A program made the position numbers and the translations under genes. DNA of 64,000 nucleotides from Paracoccaceae bacterium (GTDB taxonomy: Bacteria; Pseudomonadota; Alphaproteobacteria; Rhodobacterales; Rhodobacteraceae), in NCBI GenBank assembly GCA_006226775.1, contig SBGD01000009.1, forward strand, positions 46,942 to 110,941, in the 5' to 3' direction. Under the pieces are notes generated by a model. That model searched no databases. It saw only the letters and a program-made list of their open reading frames with translations, and was not told the DNA's origin. This document shows, one piece after another, positions 36,339 through 45,657 of this stretch (position 1 is the first letter of the stretch; every line of letters begins with the position of its first letter).

Positions 36339-36944
36339 TCACTCGCCCGGACGTTTCAGTGAAAACACCTCCGAGATCTCCGCGTAATCGCGATACCCCA
36401 GCCGGGTCAGCGGCCGGTAGGTGGTGATGTCCAGCATCCCGTCGACGAGGAATTCCTCGCGGATATGCACCCCCGTCACCTCGCCCAGCACCAGGAAGTT
36501 CGCCTTGCCCTTCAGCGGCATGATCTCGCTCACCCGGCATTCCAGCGCCGCCGGGCTGTCGACCACCCGCGAACAGGCAATCGTCTCGCATTCGACCCGT
36601 GCAATGCCGGCCTTGTCGAACTCGTCCACCTCGCGCGGCCAGGGGCCGGAGGACAGGTTCATCACGTCGCGCTGCGCCGAGGCCACGATATTGACGCAGA
36701 ACACCCCGGTCTCGCGGATATTGGCCACGCTGTCCTTGGTGTCGCCGCGGTCGTCCTTGGCGGTGGTCGAGGCGAACATCACCTGCGGCGGCACATAGGC
36801 CACCGCGTTGAAGAACGAATAGGGCGCCAGGTTGTCCTGTCCCCCCGTGCCCCGGGTCGAGATCCAGCCGATCGGACGCGGGGTCACGATGGCGTTGAAC
36901 GGGTTGTGCGGCAGCCCGTGGCCGTCTTCGGGTCGATAGAACAT
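36339..36944 (-). CDS. Flavin reductase-like (FMN-binding split-barrel) protein
   Basis: 201 residues. TPRPIGWISTRGTGGQDNLAPYSFFNAVAYVPPQVMF is the FMN-binding pattern of the flavin reductase-like family, with ANIRETGVFCVNIV and PAALECRVSEIMPL following. Members reduce FMN with NAD(P)H or act as flavoprotein oxidoreductases; the partner is unknown. ATG at 36944; divergent from the GNAT gene by about 80 bp. Confidence 0.88.
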   Translation of the reverse strand: MFYRPEDGHGLPHNPFNAIVTPRPIGWISTRGTGGQDNLAPYSFFNAVAYVPPQVMFASTTAKDDRGDTKDSVANIRETGVFCVNIVASAQRDVMNLSSGPWPREVDEFDKAGIARVECETIACSRVVDSPAALECRVSEIMPLKGKANFLVLGEVTGVHIREEFLVDGMLDITTYRPLTRLGYRDYAEISEVFSLKRPGE

Positions 36945-37026
36945 GATGCTTTCCCATGGCTTTACCGCAGACCTAGCCTCGTGTTACGCGGCTTTCCACC
37001 CCTTTTGCCGATCCGAGGACCCGGTC

Positions 37027-37521
37027 TTGATCCGCCTGCGCAAAGAAACACCCGAGGATTGGTGGGAGGTCGAGGCCCTCTATGACCTCTGTTTCGCCCC
37101 CGGCCGCACCGCGCTCAGCTCCTACCGGCTGCGCGAGGACGTGGCGCCGGTGGCGGACCTCTCGACCGTGGCGTCGGACGACCTGGGCATCATCGGCGGC
37201 GCGATCCGCTACTGGCCGGTGCGCGTCGGGCCGCATGATGCGCTGCTGCTCGGCCCGGTCGCGGTCCATCCCACGCGCCAGGGCGAGGGGCTGGGCGGCG
37301 CGCTGATCCGCGATTCGCTGGCGCGGGCCGGGGATCTCGGCTGGAGCCGGGTGATGCTGGTGGGCGATGCGCCCTATTACGTGCGCTTCGGCTTTCACCG
37401 GCTCGACGGGGTCGAGATGCCGCCGCCGACCAACCCCCTGCGCGTGCTGGGCCATGATCTGACCCCCGGCGCCTGGCAGGGCGTGACCGGCGAGGTGACG
37501 CGCTGGGGGCCCGAGACTTGA
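37027..37521 (+). CDS. GNAT-family N-acetyltransferase
   Basis: 164 residues starting from the TTG at 37027 (GAGGA seven bases upstream). LIRLRKETPEDWWEVEALYDLCFAPGR is a typical GNAT N terminus; motif A is LLLGPVAVHPTRQGEGLGGALIRDSL, with acetyl-CoA-binding R/Q-x-x-G-x-G/A; YYVRFGFHR closes the fold. This resembles the YhbS-like group. An in-frame ATG at 36943 would overlap the divergent gene and adds a non-conserved tail. Acceptor unknown. Confidence 0.85.
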   Translation: MIRLRKETPEDWWEVEALYDLCFAPGRTALSSYRLREDVAPVADLSTVASDDLGIIGGAIRYWPVRVGPHDALLLGPVAVHPTRQGEGLGGALIRDSLARAGDLGWSRVMLVGDAPYYVRFGFHRLDGVEMPPPTNPLRVLGHDLTPGAWQGVTGEVTRWGPET

Positions 37522-37583
37522 AATTGACTTGAAATTCGCGCCCGGCGCCCAATGTAAACCAAGGTAACATTGGAGACTGAGCG

Positions 37584-38345
37584 ATGACCGGAACCGAGGT
37601 GATTTCCCAGGCGGCGGCGCAGGAGCTCGACCAGCTGGCGGCGCGTTATCGGCGGGCCGGCGGGATCGGGCTGCAGGTGCTCAACCTCGTGGGCACCCAG
37701 GCCGAGAACCTGCTGGAGCGGCTGCCCGACAGCGTCAAGAACCGGCTGGAAAGCGCCACCGAACGCGCGCTGACCCTCGCGCTCAATGCCGCCGGTCAAA
37801 GCCGGAGCCGGGTGCGCGACGCGCCCGACTGGGTGAACCGCGCCGCCACCGGGGCGATGGGGGCGGCGGGCGGGCTTGGCGGGCTGCCCTCGGCGCTGGC
37901 GGAACTGCCGGTGACCACCACCATGCTGTTGCGCGCCATCCAGGGCATCGCCGCCGAACACGGATTCGACCCCGACGACCCGGAGATTCGCGCCGACTGC
38001 ATCGAGGTCTTCGCCGCCGCCGGCCCGCTCGAACATGACGACGGTGCCAACATGGCCTTTCTTTCGGCCCGGGTCACGCTGACCGGCACCACGGTGCATG
38101 GCATCATCGCCAGGGTCGCGCCGCGGCTGGCCACGGTGCTGGGCCAGAAGCTGGCCGCCCAGACCGTGCCGGTGCTGGGCGCGGTGGCCGGCGCGGCGAC
38201 GAACTACGCCTATGCCAGCTACTACCAGGAGATGGCGCATGTGCATTTCGGCCTGAAACGCCTGTCCGAGCGCGACGCCATCCCGCGCGACATGCTGATC
38301 GCCGATCTGCGCCGCAGGCTGACCGCCAGGTCCGGGGGCGTCTGA
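37584..38345 (+). CDS. EcsC family protein
   Basis: 253 residues. The EcsC domain is recognisable by LPDSVKNRLESATERALTLALNAAG, ATGAMGAAGGLGGLPSALAELPVTTTMLLRAIQGIAAEHGFDPDDPEIR and AGAATNYAYASYYQEMAHVHFGLKRL. It likely associates with the membrane through its Gly/Ala-rich helices. Function of EcsC proteins in proteobacteria is not established. Downstream of the GNAT gene with a 62-bp gap. Confidence 0.88.
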   Translation: MTGTEVISQAAAQELDQLAARYRRAGGIGLQVLNLVGTQAENLLERLPDSVKNRLESATERALTLALNAAGQSRSRVRDAPDWVNRAATGAMGAAGGLGGLPSALAELPVTTTMLLRAIQGIAAEHGFDPDDPEIRADCIEVFAAAGPLEHDDGANMAFLSARVTLTGTTVHGIIARVAPRLATVLGQKLAAQTVPVLGAVAGAATNYAYASYYQEMAHVHFGLKRLSERDAIPRDMLIADLRRRLTARSGGV

Positions 38346-38448
38346 CGTCGGCGTGAATTGAAATCTTCCCGGATTTGGCGCAAACTCCTGCCCAGAATGG
38401 ACGGCGGTTCGCAATGTACTCCGCCGCCGCGCAACATGAGGGCAGAGC

Positions 38449-38766
38449 ATGAAACAACTCGTTGTCGCAGCAGTCATCGCAACCCTGTTGGCCCCCCTGG
38501 TCGCCAACGCGGTCCAGGCCGGGCCGATCAGCCGCGCCTGTCTGAGTTCCGGGCGCAAGGCCGCCACTTTCAACCTGTGCAACTGCATCCAGTCGGTGGC
38601 CGATGCGGCGCTGACCCGGGCGGATCAGCGCCTTGCCGCGCGCTTCTTCCGCGATCCGCACCAGGCCCAGGAGGTGCGCCAGTCCGACCGCGCCAGCCAT
38701 GAGGCCTTCTGGAAGCGCTACAAGTTGTTCGGCGCCCAGGCGGAAGCGGCCTGCCGCGGCTACTGA
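38449..38766 (+). CDS. Small exported protein of unknown function, Cys-containing
   Basis: 105 residues. Signal peptide about 1-24 (MKQLVVAAVIATLLAPLVANAVQA), then a mature domain with four Cys: ISRACLSS, FNLCNCIQSVAD and AEAACRGY, compatible with two disulfides. DQRLAARFFRDPHQAQEVRQSD and FWKRYKLFGAQAEA form an amphipathic helical part. A conserved type in Rhodobacteraceae as far as I recall. No enzymatic motif. It is a single gene between EcsC and the LysR gene. Confidence 0.75.
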   Translation: MKQLVVAAVIATLLAPLVANAVQAGPISRACLSSGRKAATFNLCNCIQSVADAALTRADQRLAARFFRDPHQAQEVRQSDRASHEAFWKRYKLFGAQAEAACRGY

Positions 38767-38862
38767 GCCCGCCGCGGCCCTGACCGGCAGATATTGCCTG
38801 CCGAGGCTTGATCGCGCGGGGCGTTACATTCACAAATGGCAAAACTGTCCGAAGGATGGATG

Positions 38863-39816
38863 ATGCTGCCAAAAGGTGTGACCCTGCGCGGGCTCGAGGT
38901 CTTCGAGGCGCTTGCCCAGTCCGGCTCGGTGGCCCGCGCGGCGCGGGCGACGGGGCTCAGCCAGCCCGCGGTCAGCCAGCAGATGAAGAACCTTGAGGCG
39001 GCGCTGGGCACGGCGCTGCTGGACCACGCCCGCCGCCCGATGCAACTGACCTCGGCGGGCCGGTCCTTCCTGGCCCGGACCGAGACCGTGCTGGCCCAGC
39101 TCAGGCTGGCGCAGAGCGAGCTGACGGTGATGGACCTGACCCACCTGTCGACGCTGAACCTCGGGATGATCGACGATTTCGACACCGACCTGACGCCGCG
39201 CCTGGCCACCCTCCTGGCCGAGAGCCTGACCCGCTGCCGCTTCCGCCTGGTCTCGGCCCCCAGCCACGAGATCAGCACCATGGTGCGCGAGGCGCGCCTG
39301 CATGTGGCGGTGGCGGCCAGCACCGGGGAGGTTCTTGAAAACGTGACCGAATTTCCGCTGGTGCGCGATCCCTTCATCCTCGTCGCGCCGCGCGATGCCG
39401 ACGGGGCGCCCGACGAGCTGATCCAGCGCCTGCCGTTCCTGCGCTATGACAGCAACCAGTTGATCGGGCGCCAGATCGAGGCCCAGATGGGCCGTCTGCA
39501 ACTGGAGTTCGAGGGCCGGTTCGAGATCGGCTCGCATCCCGCGCTGATGGCGCTGGTGGCGCGCGGCATGGGCTGGGCGGTGACGACGCCGCTGGGCTTC
39601 ATGCGCTCGACCCGGTCGCATCCCGACCTGGCGGCGCATCCGCTGCCCTTCGCCGGGTTCGCCCGCACCATCTCGCTCTTTGCCAGCGCCGACTGGACCG
39701 ACGAGGTGCCGCGCGACGTGGCGCGAACGGTGCGGCGGCTGGTGCAGGAGGTGATGATCGCACCGGCCCGGGCGCAATTGCCCTGGTTGCAGGACGACCT
39801 GCGGCTGATCGACTGA
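38863..39816 (+). CDS. LysR-family transcriptional regulator
   Basis: 317 residues from the ATG at 38863 (AAGGA six bases upstream; ATGs at 38836 and 38860 are in frame). The N-terminal winged HTH is LRGLEVFEALAQSGSVARAARATGLSQPAVSQQMKNLEAALG, and the LysR effector domain follows from about residue 85. It lies divergent to nothing obvious; the next gene is convergent. Target genes and ligand are unknown; the EcsC/GNAT genes upstream are on the same strand and are possible but unproven targets. Confidence 0.88.
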   Translation: MLPKGVTLRGLEVFEALAQSGSVARAARATGLSQPAVSQQMKNLEAALGTALLDHARRPMQLTSAGRSFLARTETVLAQLRLAQSELTVMDLTHLSTLNLGMIDDFDTDLTPRLATLLAESLTRCRFRLVSAPSHEISTMVREARLHVAVAASTGEVLENVTEFPLVRDPFILVAPRDADGAPDELIQRLPFLRYDSNQLIGRQIEAQMGRLQLEFEGRFEIGSHPALMALVARGMGWAVTTPLGFMRSTRSHPDLAAHPLPFAGFARTISLFASADWTDEVPRDVARTVRRLVQEVMIAPARAQLPWLQDDLRLID

Positions 39817-39871
39817 AACCACCGACTGAAACCACCGGCGGCGCAGATTTGAAAAACCCGAAGCTGGCGGC

Positions 39872-40627
39872 TCAGGCGTCGAGAAAGGCGCGCAGCGAGG
39901 CCTCGAATTCCCGCGGCTTGTCGGCATGCAGCCAATGGCCCGCCCCGACCAGCTTGGCAAAGCGCGCTTTCGGGAAATGCCGCCGGATCGCCGGGCGATG
40001 CTCGGGCAGCACGTAATCCGACAGCGCGCCCGACAGGAACAAGGTCGGCCCGTCGTATACCCCCGAAAGGTCGGGAAAGCCGATGATCTTGTCCATCTCG
40101 CGCTTGAGCACCTCGAGGTTCAGCTTCCAGCGCTTGCCGGCCAGGTCCAGCGACTGGGTGAAGAAGCTCTGCAGCGTCCGGTCCTCGACATGGGCGGAGA
40201 GTTGCTCGGTGGCATCCGCGCGCTTCGTGACCCGGTCGAGATCCACCGCCTGCATGGCGTCGATGAATTGCGTCTGGTCGTGGTCATAGGCCACCGGCGC
40301 GATATCGCCCACCACCAGCCGGTTGACCATCCCGGGATGCGCCAGCGCCAGCACCATGGCGGCCTTGCCGCCCATGGAATGCCCGGCGATATCGGCCTTG
40401 CCGCCCAGCGAATCGACCACCTCGGCCAGGTCGTCGGCCATGTCGGCATAGCTGTGGCTGTCGCGATGCGGGCTGTCGCCGTGGTTGCGCAGGTCGACGG
40501 CGACCACGTGGCCACGGTCGGCCAGGCGCTTGGCGATCACGCTCCAGTTGCGGGCCGAGCCATAAAGCCCGTGCACGATGACAAGCGGCGTGCCGCCCGG
40601 TTGGCCATGGTGAATCTGGTTCAGCAT
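39872..40627 (-). CDS. Alpha/beta hydrolase (YbfF-like esterase)
   Basis: 251 residues. Nucleophile elbow GHSMGG with S84, oxyanion strand LVIVHGLYGSARNW, DLRNHGDSPH, and the catalytic His in VGAGHWLHADKP. This is the fold and motif set of YbfF/esterase family enzymes that hydrolyse short acyl or CoA esters. ATG at 40627, with the divergent 124-residue gene beginning at 40738. Native substrate unknown. Confidence 0.88.
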   Translation of the reverse strand: MLNQIHHGQPGGTPLVIVHGLYGSARNWSVIAKRLADRGHVVAVDLRNHGDSPHRDSHSYADMADDLAEVVDSLGGKADIAGHSMGGKAAMVLALAHPGMVNRLVVGDIAPVAYDHDQTQFIDAMQAVDLDRVTKRADATEQLSAHVEDRTLQSFFTQSLDLAGKRWKLNLEVLKREMDKIIGFPDLSGVYDGPTLFLSGALSDYVLPEHRPAIRRHFPKARFAKLVGAGHWLHADKPREFEASLRAFLDA

Positions 40628-40737
40628 GGCCCAGATTTACCGCGCCACCGTGGCCGGGGGAACCCGCGAAATGCAATATTGCCAGGGCGCGGCGCGTCCG
40701 GCTTGCGCCCTGTGCGCCAAGGTCCTAAGGGGGCCGG

Positions 40738-41112
40738 GTGATCGACCCGGCAGATATCCAGGCGCGCAAGGCGGCGCTGGCCCAGTTGATGGGCGAGAAA
40801 CTGCGCGTCGGCGGCGGCAGCTTCGAGCACAAGCTGAAACGCGCCGGCCGCCTGTTGCCGCGCTGGGCCCGGCGCGATGCCGCCCGGCTGATCGAGGCCG
40901 GGCAGATGGCCGGCAACCCCCGCCTGGCGCGCCAGATCGATGTCCGCGCGCTGGATGCCGCCCAGGCCAGGCTCACCCGCTACCTGCAAGCCCTCGACCT
41001 GGCCGAGCGGCGCAAGACCCTGCGCATCAACCTGGCCGCCGGGATCGCCTTCAAGATCCTGCTGGTGGCCGCGGTCTTCATTCTGGTCGCGCGCTGGCAG
41101 GCCCTGCTCTGA
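40738..41112 (+). CDS. Hypothetical protein with C-terminal membrane anchor
   Basis: 124 residues from a GTG at 40738 with an AAGGGGG site. It is highly basic and helical (LMGEKLRVGGGSFEHKLKRAGRLLPRWARRDAARLIEAGQM), ending in one transmembrane helix (LAAGIAFKILLVAAVFILVARW). Domain not recognised. It is followed by a strong terminator. It may be a tail-anchored inner-membrane protein; function unknown. Confidence 0.7.
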   Translation: MIDPADIQARKAALAQLMGEKLRVGGGSFEHKLKRAGRLLPRWARRDAARLIEAGQMAGNPRLARQIDVRALDAAQARLTRYLQALDLAERRKTLRINLAAGIAFKILLVAAVFILVARWQALL

Positions 41113-41146
41113 CCGCCAAGCCCCGCCGACACCCATTGCCCCAAGG

Positions 41147-41182
41147 AAAAAGGCCTGCCCCCGATCCGGGCAGGCCTTCATC
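41147..41182. terminator. Bidirectional Rho-independent terminator
   Basis: AAGGCCTGCCC (41150-41160) pairs with GGGCAGGCCTT (41168-41178), an 11-bp perfect stem with a 7-base loop. An A run precedes it and CATCTT follows, so it serves both the hypothetical gene and the convergent glyA. Confidence 0.8.
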
Positions 41183-41237
41183 TTGCCGATAAACTCCGGG
41201 GGGTTCGGGGGGCTGGCCCCCCGTCCGCGGAAAGGGC

Positions 41238-42533
41238 TCAGAGATCCGGGTAAATCGGAAAACGCTTGCAGAGCGCCTCGACCTCGGCCTTCACCTTGGT
41301 CTCGATCGCGCCATTGCCGTCTTCTCCATTGGCCGCCAGCCCGTCGACCACCTCGATGATCCAGTCGGCGACCTGGCGGAACTCCTCCTCGCCAAAGCCA
41401 CGCGTCGTGCCCGCGGGCGAGCCCAGACGAATACCGCTGGTCACCGTCGGTTTCTCGGGATCGAAGGGCACGCCGTTCTTGTTGCAGGTGATATGCGCGC
41501 GGCCCAGCGCCTTTTCGGTGGCATTGCCCTTCACGCCCTTGGGCCGCAGGTCGACCAGCACCACATGGGTGTCGGTGCCATGGGTCACGGTGTCCAGCCC
41601 GCCCTTGATCAGCTGGTCCGACAGCGCCTGGGCGTTCCTGATGACCTGCTGCGCATAGGTCTTGAACGACGGGTCCAGCGCCTCGCCGAAGGCCACCGCC
41701 TTGGCGGCGATCACATGCATCAGCGGCCCGCCCTGGATGCCGGGGAAAATGGCCGAGTTGACCTTCTTGGCAATCGCCTCGTCATTGGTCAGGATCATCC
41801 CGCCGCGCGGACCGCGCAGGGTCTTGTGGGTGGTGGTGGTGGCGACATGGGCATGGGGGAAGGGCGAGGGATGTGCGCCCGCCGCCACCAGACCGGCGAA
41901 ATGCGCCATGTCGACCAGCAGGTAGGCGCCCACCATGTCGGCGATCTCGCGCATGCGGGCAAAGTCGATCTGCCGCGGGATGGCCGAGCCGCCGGCAATC
42001 AGCAGCTTGGGCTGGTGCTCTTTCGCCAGCGCCTCGACCTGGTCGTAGTCGAGCATGTTGTCCTGCTGGCGCACGCCGTATTGCACCGCGTTGAACCATT
42101 TGCCCGACTGGTTGGGCCGTGCGCCATGGGTCAGGTGCCCGCCGGCATCGAGGCTCATGCCGAGGATGGTGTCGCCGGGCTGGATCAGCGCCTGGAAGAC
42201 GCCCTGGTTGGCCTGCGACCCGGAATTGGGCTGGACGTTGGCAAAGTCGCAACCAAACAGCTTTCTCGCCCGGTCGATGGCCAGGTTCTCGGCCACGTCG
42301 ACCCAGTCGCAACCGCCATAGTAGCGCCGGCCCGGGTAGCCTTCGGCGTATTTGTTGGTCAGGACCGAGCCCTGCGCCTCCATCACGGCGCGCGACACGA
42401 TGTTCTCGCTGGCGATCAACTCGATCTCGTCCCGCTGGCGGCCCAGTTCGCCGGTGATGGCGCCGAAAATCTCGGGGTCGCGCGCGCTGAGCGGCTGGGT
42501 GAAAAATCCGGTGTCCGTGACGGGGGCGTTCAT
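41238..42533 (-). CDS. glyA: Serine hydroxymethyltransferase
   Basis: 431 residues. It interconverts serine and glycine with tetrahydrofolate, feeding one-carbon units. Motifs: [47 protein letters not shown] and the PLP Lys in [11 protein letters not shown]. Length matches GlyA. ATG at 42533; divergent from nadK with a 166-bp gap. Confidence 0.97.
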   Translation of the reverse strand: MNAPVTDTGFFTQPLSARDPEIFGAITGELGRQRDEIELIASENIVSRAVMEAQGSVLTNKYAEGYPGRRYYGGCDWVDVAENLAIDRARKLFGCDFANVQPNSGSQANQGVFQALIQPGDTILGMSLDAGGHLTHGARPNQSGKWFNAVQYGVRQQDNMLDYDQVEALAKEHQPKLLIAGGSAIPRQIDFARMREIADMVGAYLLVDMAHFAGLVAAGAHPSPFPHAHVATTTTHKTLRGPRGGMILTNDEAIAKKVNSAIFPGIQGGPLMHVIAAKAVAFGEALDPSFKTYAQQVIRNAQALSDQLIKGGLDTVTHGTDTHVVLVDLRPKGVKGNATEKALGRAHITCNKNGVPFDPEKPTVTSGIRLGSPAGTTRGFGEEEFRQVADWIIEVVDGLAANGEDGNGAIETKVKAEVEALCKRFPIYPDL

Positions 42534-42699
42534 GGCCTGGCTCCTTGGGCAGCAATTCCTCGCGGTGTCCTATGCCAAAGCGAAGGAAGCGGAAAGATGG
42601 TAAAGCGACCGGATGCGCTTTGACGGCGGCACCGCTGGTCTTGGCCGGAAACATGTGGTTGTTTCGGAAACCAGAGGTCCGGCACAGGAAACCCGTCCC

Positions 42700-43461
42700 A
42701 TGACATTGAAAATTGCCTTTTGCGCCTCGAACGCGCCGATTGCCCAGGCGGCGCGGGCCTCGCTCACCACGCGCTTCGGCGATCATGCCGAAGACGGGGC
42801 GGACGTGATCGTGGCGCTGGGGGGCGACGGCTTCATGCTGCACACGCTGCACCGGACGCGCATGAACCCCGCGCCGGTCTACGGCATGAACCGCGGCACC
42901 GTCGGCTTCCTGATGAATGCCTACAGCCAGGAGGGGCTGGTCGCGCGGCTCTGCGAGGCCGAGGAAGAGGTGATCAACCCGCTGTCGATGCGCGCCACCA
43001 CCATGGACGGCGCGGTGCACGAGGAACTGGCGATCAACGAGGTCTCGCTGCTGCGCGCCGGGCCCCAGGCGGCCTGTCTGCGGATTTCCGTCGACGGCCG
43101 CATCCGGATGCCGGAACTGGTCTGCGACGGCGCGCTGGTGGCGACGCCGGCGGGGTCGACCGCCTACAACTTCTCGGCCCATGGGCCGATCCTGCCGATC
43201 GGGGCGGATGTGCTGGCGCTGACCGCCATGGCGGCCTTCCGGCCGCGGCGCTGGCGCGGGGCGCTCTTGCCCAAGACCGCCGCGGTGCGGTTCGACGTGA
43301 TGGACCCGGAAAAACGCCCGGTCATGGCCGAGGCCGATGCCCGCGCGGTGCAGAACGTGCTCGAGGTCGAGATCCGCTCGGACCCGACAATCGCCCACCG
43401 CATCCTGTTCGACCCCGGCCATGGCCTCGAGGAACGGCTGATCCGCGAGCAATTCGTCTGA
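42700..43461 (+). CDS. nadK: NAD kinase
   Basis: 253 residues. The kinase GGDG motif at 41-44 ([13 protein letters not shown]), the [10 protein letters not shown] loop, the conserved N-E in AINEVSLLR and [23 protein letters not shown] are complete. It phosphorylates NAD to NADP with [16 protein letters not shown] at 42700 is taken as start since an upstream in-frame ATG (42613) adds an unrelated segment. A REP doublet follows the stop. Confidence 0.95.
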   Translation: MTLKIAFCASNAPIAQAARASLTTRFGDHAEDGADVIVALGGDGFMLHTLHRTRMNPAPVYGMNRGTVGFLMNAYSQEGLVARLCEAEEEVINPLSMRATTMDGAVHEELAINEVSLLRAGPQAACLRISVDGRIRMPELVCDGALVATPAGSTAYNFSAHGPILPIGADVLALTAMAAFRPRRWRGALLPKTAAVRFDVMDPEKRPVMAEADARAVQNVLEVEIRSDPTIAHRILFDPGHGLEERLIREQFV

Positions 43462-43505
43462 AAGCCCCAGCTTGAGGGCGCACCGCCCCCGACCGCAGCC
43501 GCCCC

Positions 43506-43575
43506 CGTCCCGGGCTTGCCCCGGGACCTCATGGCCGGCATGCCGTGAGGCCCCGGATCAGGTCCGGGGCGCGGG
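43506..43575. repeat. REP-like palindrome doublet, locus 3
   Basis: 43506-43531 (contains CCCGGGCTTGCCCCGGGAC) and the inverted partner 43546-43575 (contains CCCCGGATCAGGTCCGGGGC) flank a 14-base centre. The two arms can pair into one long hairpin. It lies between the nadK end and the convergent amylosucrase end. Confidence 0.75.
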
Positions 43576-43620
43576 CGCGCGGGGTGGCGATCTTTCGGTC
43601 GCAATTGTCGCAAAGCCCCG

Positions 43621-45519
43621 TCAGCGACTCCAGATCCGTGCATAGGGCGGCAGGGCGATGGCGCCGTGCCGGTCGCCCAGGGCGGCATCGCTCAGCACAT
43701 CGTGAAGTTGCCTCGCGCCATGGCCCACCATCCAGGAGGCGGGGATCACCTGCCAGGCTTCGGTGAAGTTGAACACGCAGACCAGGCTGCCGGTCGGCGC
43801 GCGCCGGGCAAAGGCGAAAAGCGCGGTATTGCCGGTCTGCAAGACCTCGGTGGCGTTTTGCGCGTGCAACTCCGGGGTGGTGCTGCGCCGCGCGAGGATC
43901 GAGGTCAGCCCGTGAAACACCCGCCCCGGGACGCTGTCGGGCGCGGCGCGGGCCATCTCGACCCGCGCCCAGTCCATCTTCGGGCGGTGCAGCCAGCGGC
44001 TGTCATGGGCATGGGGCGGGTGATCGCGGTAGTCATAGGCGTTGAGCAGGGCGATCTCGTCGCCCATGTAGATCAGCGGGATGCCCCCGTAGGCCGCGAT
44101 CAGCGCGTGCCCCATCAGGATGCGGTCGATGGCCAGGCCGATATGGGCCGGATCGCCGCTTTCCTGCGCGCGTTCCAGCCCGGCGAGCGAGGCCAGCGTG
44201 CCGGAGTTGCGCTTGTCGCCGGTCTCGGGGTTGTGCTGGAACAATTCCCCGGCGGCGAAGGACCCGGGAAAGACCCCTTCGTAGAAATCGGCGAGGAAGC
44301 GGCGGTGCAGGAACCCGTTCAGGCCCACGGCGGCGGCATCCTCGTCGGTCACCGCCCAGCCGATATCGTCGTGACAGCGCAGGTAGGTGGCATAGGTCGC
44401 ATTGGTCAGCACCGGCGGAAAATGGCTGGACATCACATGGGTCATCAGCGTGGTGTCGCGCGCCGCCAGCGCCGACCAGACCTGCACCATGAGCGAGTTG
44501 TGATAGGCGAGATTGCCCTCCTTGCCGTCATGTTCGCCGCGGCCCAGGTAGGGCAGCATTTCCTCGGGGCTGACGATCGCCTCTTCGAGGTGGATCACCG
44601 CCGGGCAGACGATGCGACAGGCCGCGCGCAGGGCCTGGAGCAGCATGTGGACCTCGGGTTCGGACTGGCAGCGCGTGCCCATGCGTTTCCACATGAAGGC
44701 CACCGCATCCAGCCGCAGGATCTCGGCGCCGCGGTTGGCCAGGTACAGCATGGTGCGCAGCATCTCCAAAAAGACCTGGGGATTGGCCCAGTTCAGATCC
44801 CACTGGTGTTCGTTGAAGGTGGTCCAGACCCAGGCCGCCATGTCTTCGTACCAGGTGAAACTGCCGGGCGCATTGTCGGGGAAGATCTCGACCAGGGTCT
44901 TCTCGTATTGCCTGGGCAGGGTGTCATCGGGGAACATCAGGTAATAGGCGCGGTACGCCGGATCGCCGGCGCGGGCCTTTTGCGCCCAGGCGTGTTCCTT
45001 GGCGGTGTGGTTGACCACCATGTCGAGGCAGACGCTCATCCCGAGCGCGCGGCAGGCCGCTGTCGCCGCCTCGAAATCCGCCATGGTGCCAAAGGCGGGG
45101 TTGATGGCGCGGTAATCCATTACCGAGTAGCCGCCGTCATTGTCGCCCGGGCGCGGCTTGAGGCAGGGCATGAAATGGACATAGGTGATGCCCATCTCCT
45201 TGAGATAGTCGAGCTTGTCGATCACCCCCTGAAGATCGCCCGCGAACCGGTCGATATAGAAGACATAGCCGTTCATCTCGGGGCGCTGGAACCAGTCGGG
45301 CTCCAGGTCGCGCTGCATGTCCAGCCGCTTGAGATCGGCGGGCCGCTCCTCCCAGGCGCTTCGCAGCGCCTGGTCGAGCGCGTCCTGAAAGGCGGCGTAG
45401 CCCGGATGCGCGCCGTAGAGCCGGTCGAGCATGGTCCACAGATCGCCGTGGCTGCGCGCGTAACGCAGATCGAAGATGTCCTTGTCGGTGAGGGCGGAGG
45501 GGGAAACATTCTTGGCCAT
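43621..45519 (-). CDS. Amylosucrase-type GH13 enzyme (GH13_4)
   Basis: 632 residues, near the amylosucrase length. Conserved regions: FMPCLKPRPGDNDGGYSVMDYR, CLDMVVNHTAKEH (region I), ILRLDAVAFMWK with the nucleophile Asp (II), VIHLEEAIVSPEEMLPYLG with the acid/base Glu (III) and LRCHDDIGWAV (IV). Amylosucrases transfer glucose from sucrose to glucans or isomers; some members mainly hydrolyse sucrose. ATG at 45519. Divergent from the GH4 gene, with 138 bp and a LacI-like palindrome between them, so both probably serve sucrose/alpha-glucoside use. Confidence 0.85.
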   Translation of the reverse strand: MAKNVSPSALTDKDIFDLRYARSHGDLWTMLDRLYGAHPGYAAFQDALDQALRSAWEERPADLKRLDMQRDLEPDWFQRPEMNGYVFYIDRFAGDLQGVIDKLDYLKEMGITYVHFMPCLKPRPGDNDGGYSVMDYRAINPAFGTMADFEAATAACRALGMSVCLDMVVNHTAKEHAWAQKARAGDPAYRAYYLMFPDDTLPRQYEKTLVEIFPDNAPGSFTWYEDMAAWVWTTFNEHQWDLNWANPQVFLEMLRTMLYLANRGAEILRLDAVAFMWKRMGTRCQSEPEVHMLLQALRAACRIVCPAVIHLEEAIVSPEEMLPYLGRGEHDGKEGNLAYHNSLMVQVWSALAARDTTLMTHVMSSHFPPVLTNATYATYLRCHDDIGWAVTDEDAAAVGLNGFLHRRFLADFYEGVFPGSFAAGELFQHNPETGDKRNSGTLASLAGLERAQESGDPAHIGLAIDRILMGHALIAAYGGIPLIYMGDEIALLNAYDYRDHPPHAHDSRWLHRPKMDWARVEMARAAPDSVPGRVFHGLTSILARRSTTPELHAQNATEVLQTGNTALFAFARRAPTGSLVCVFNFTEAWQVIPASWMVGHGARQLHDVLSDAALGDRHGAIALPPYARIWSR

Positions 45520-45594
45520 GGCCTGTCTTAGCACGTTTGCGCGCGCAGGGAATTGCCGTGTTGACAGCGCGGGCTTTGTCGCGTCTGCTATCGG

Positions 45595-45608
45595 TCAAAG
45601 CGCTTTGA
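45595..45608. promoter_or_regulatory. 14-bp perfect palindrome, candidate LacI-family operator
   Basis: TCAAAGCGCTTTGA, with the central CG of LacI-family half-sites, lies 50 bp before the GH4 start codon and 76 bp before the amylosucrase start. A TTGACA -35-like box is at 45561-45566 on the plus strand, so a repressor here would block the GH4 promoter. The regulator gene is not in the window. Confidence 0.6.
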
Positions 45609-45657
45609 GAGAGGTTTTCCGTTTCAAGGTGCAGGACCGGGCAAAGGGATATCAACC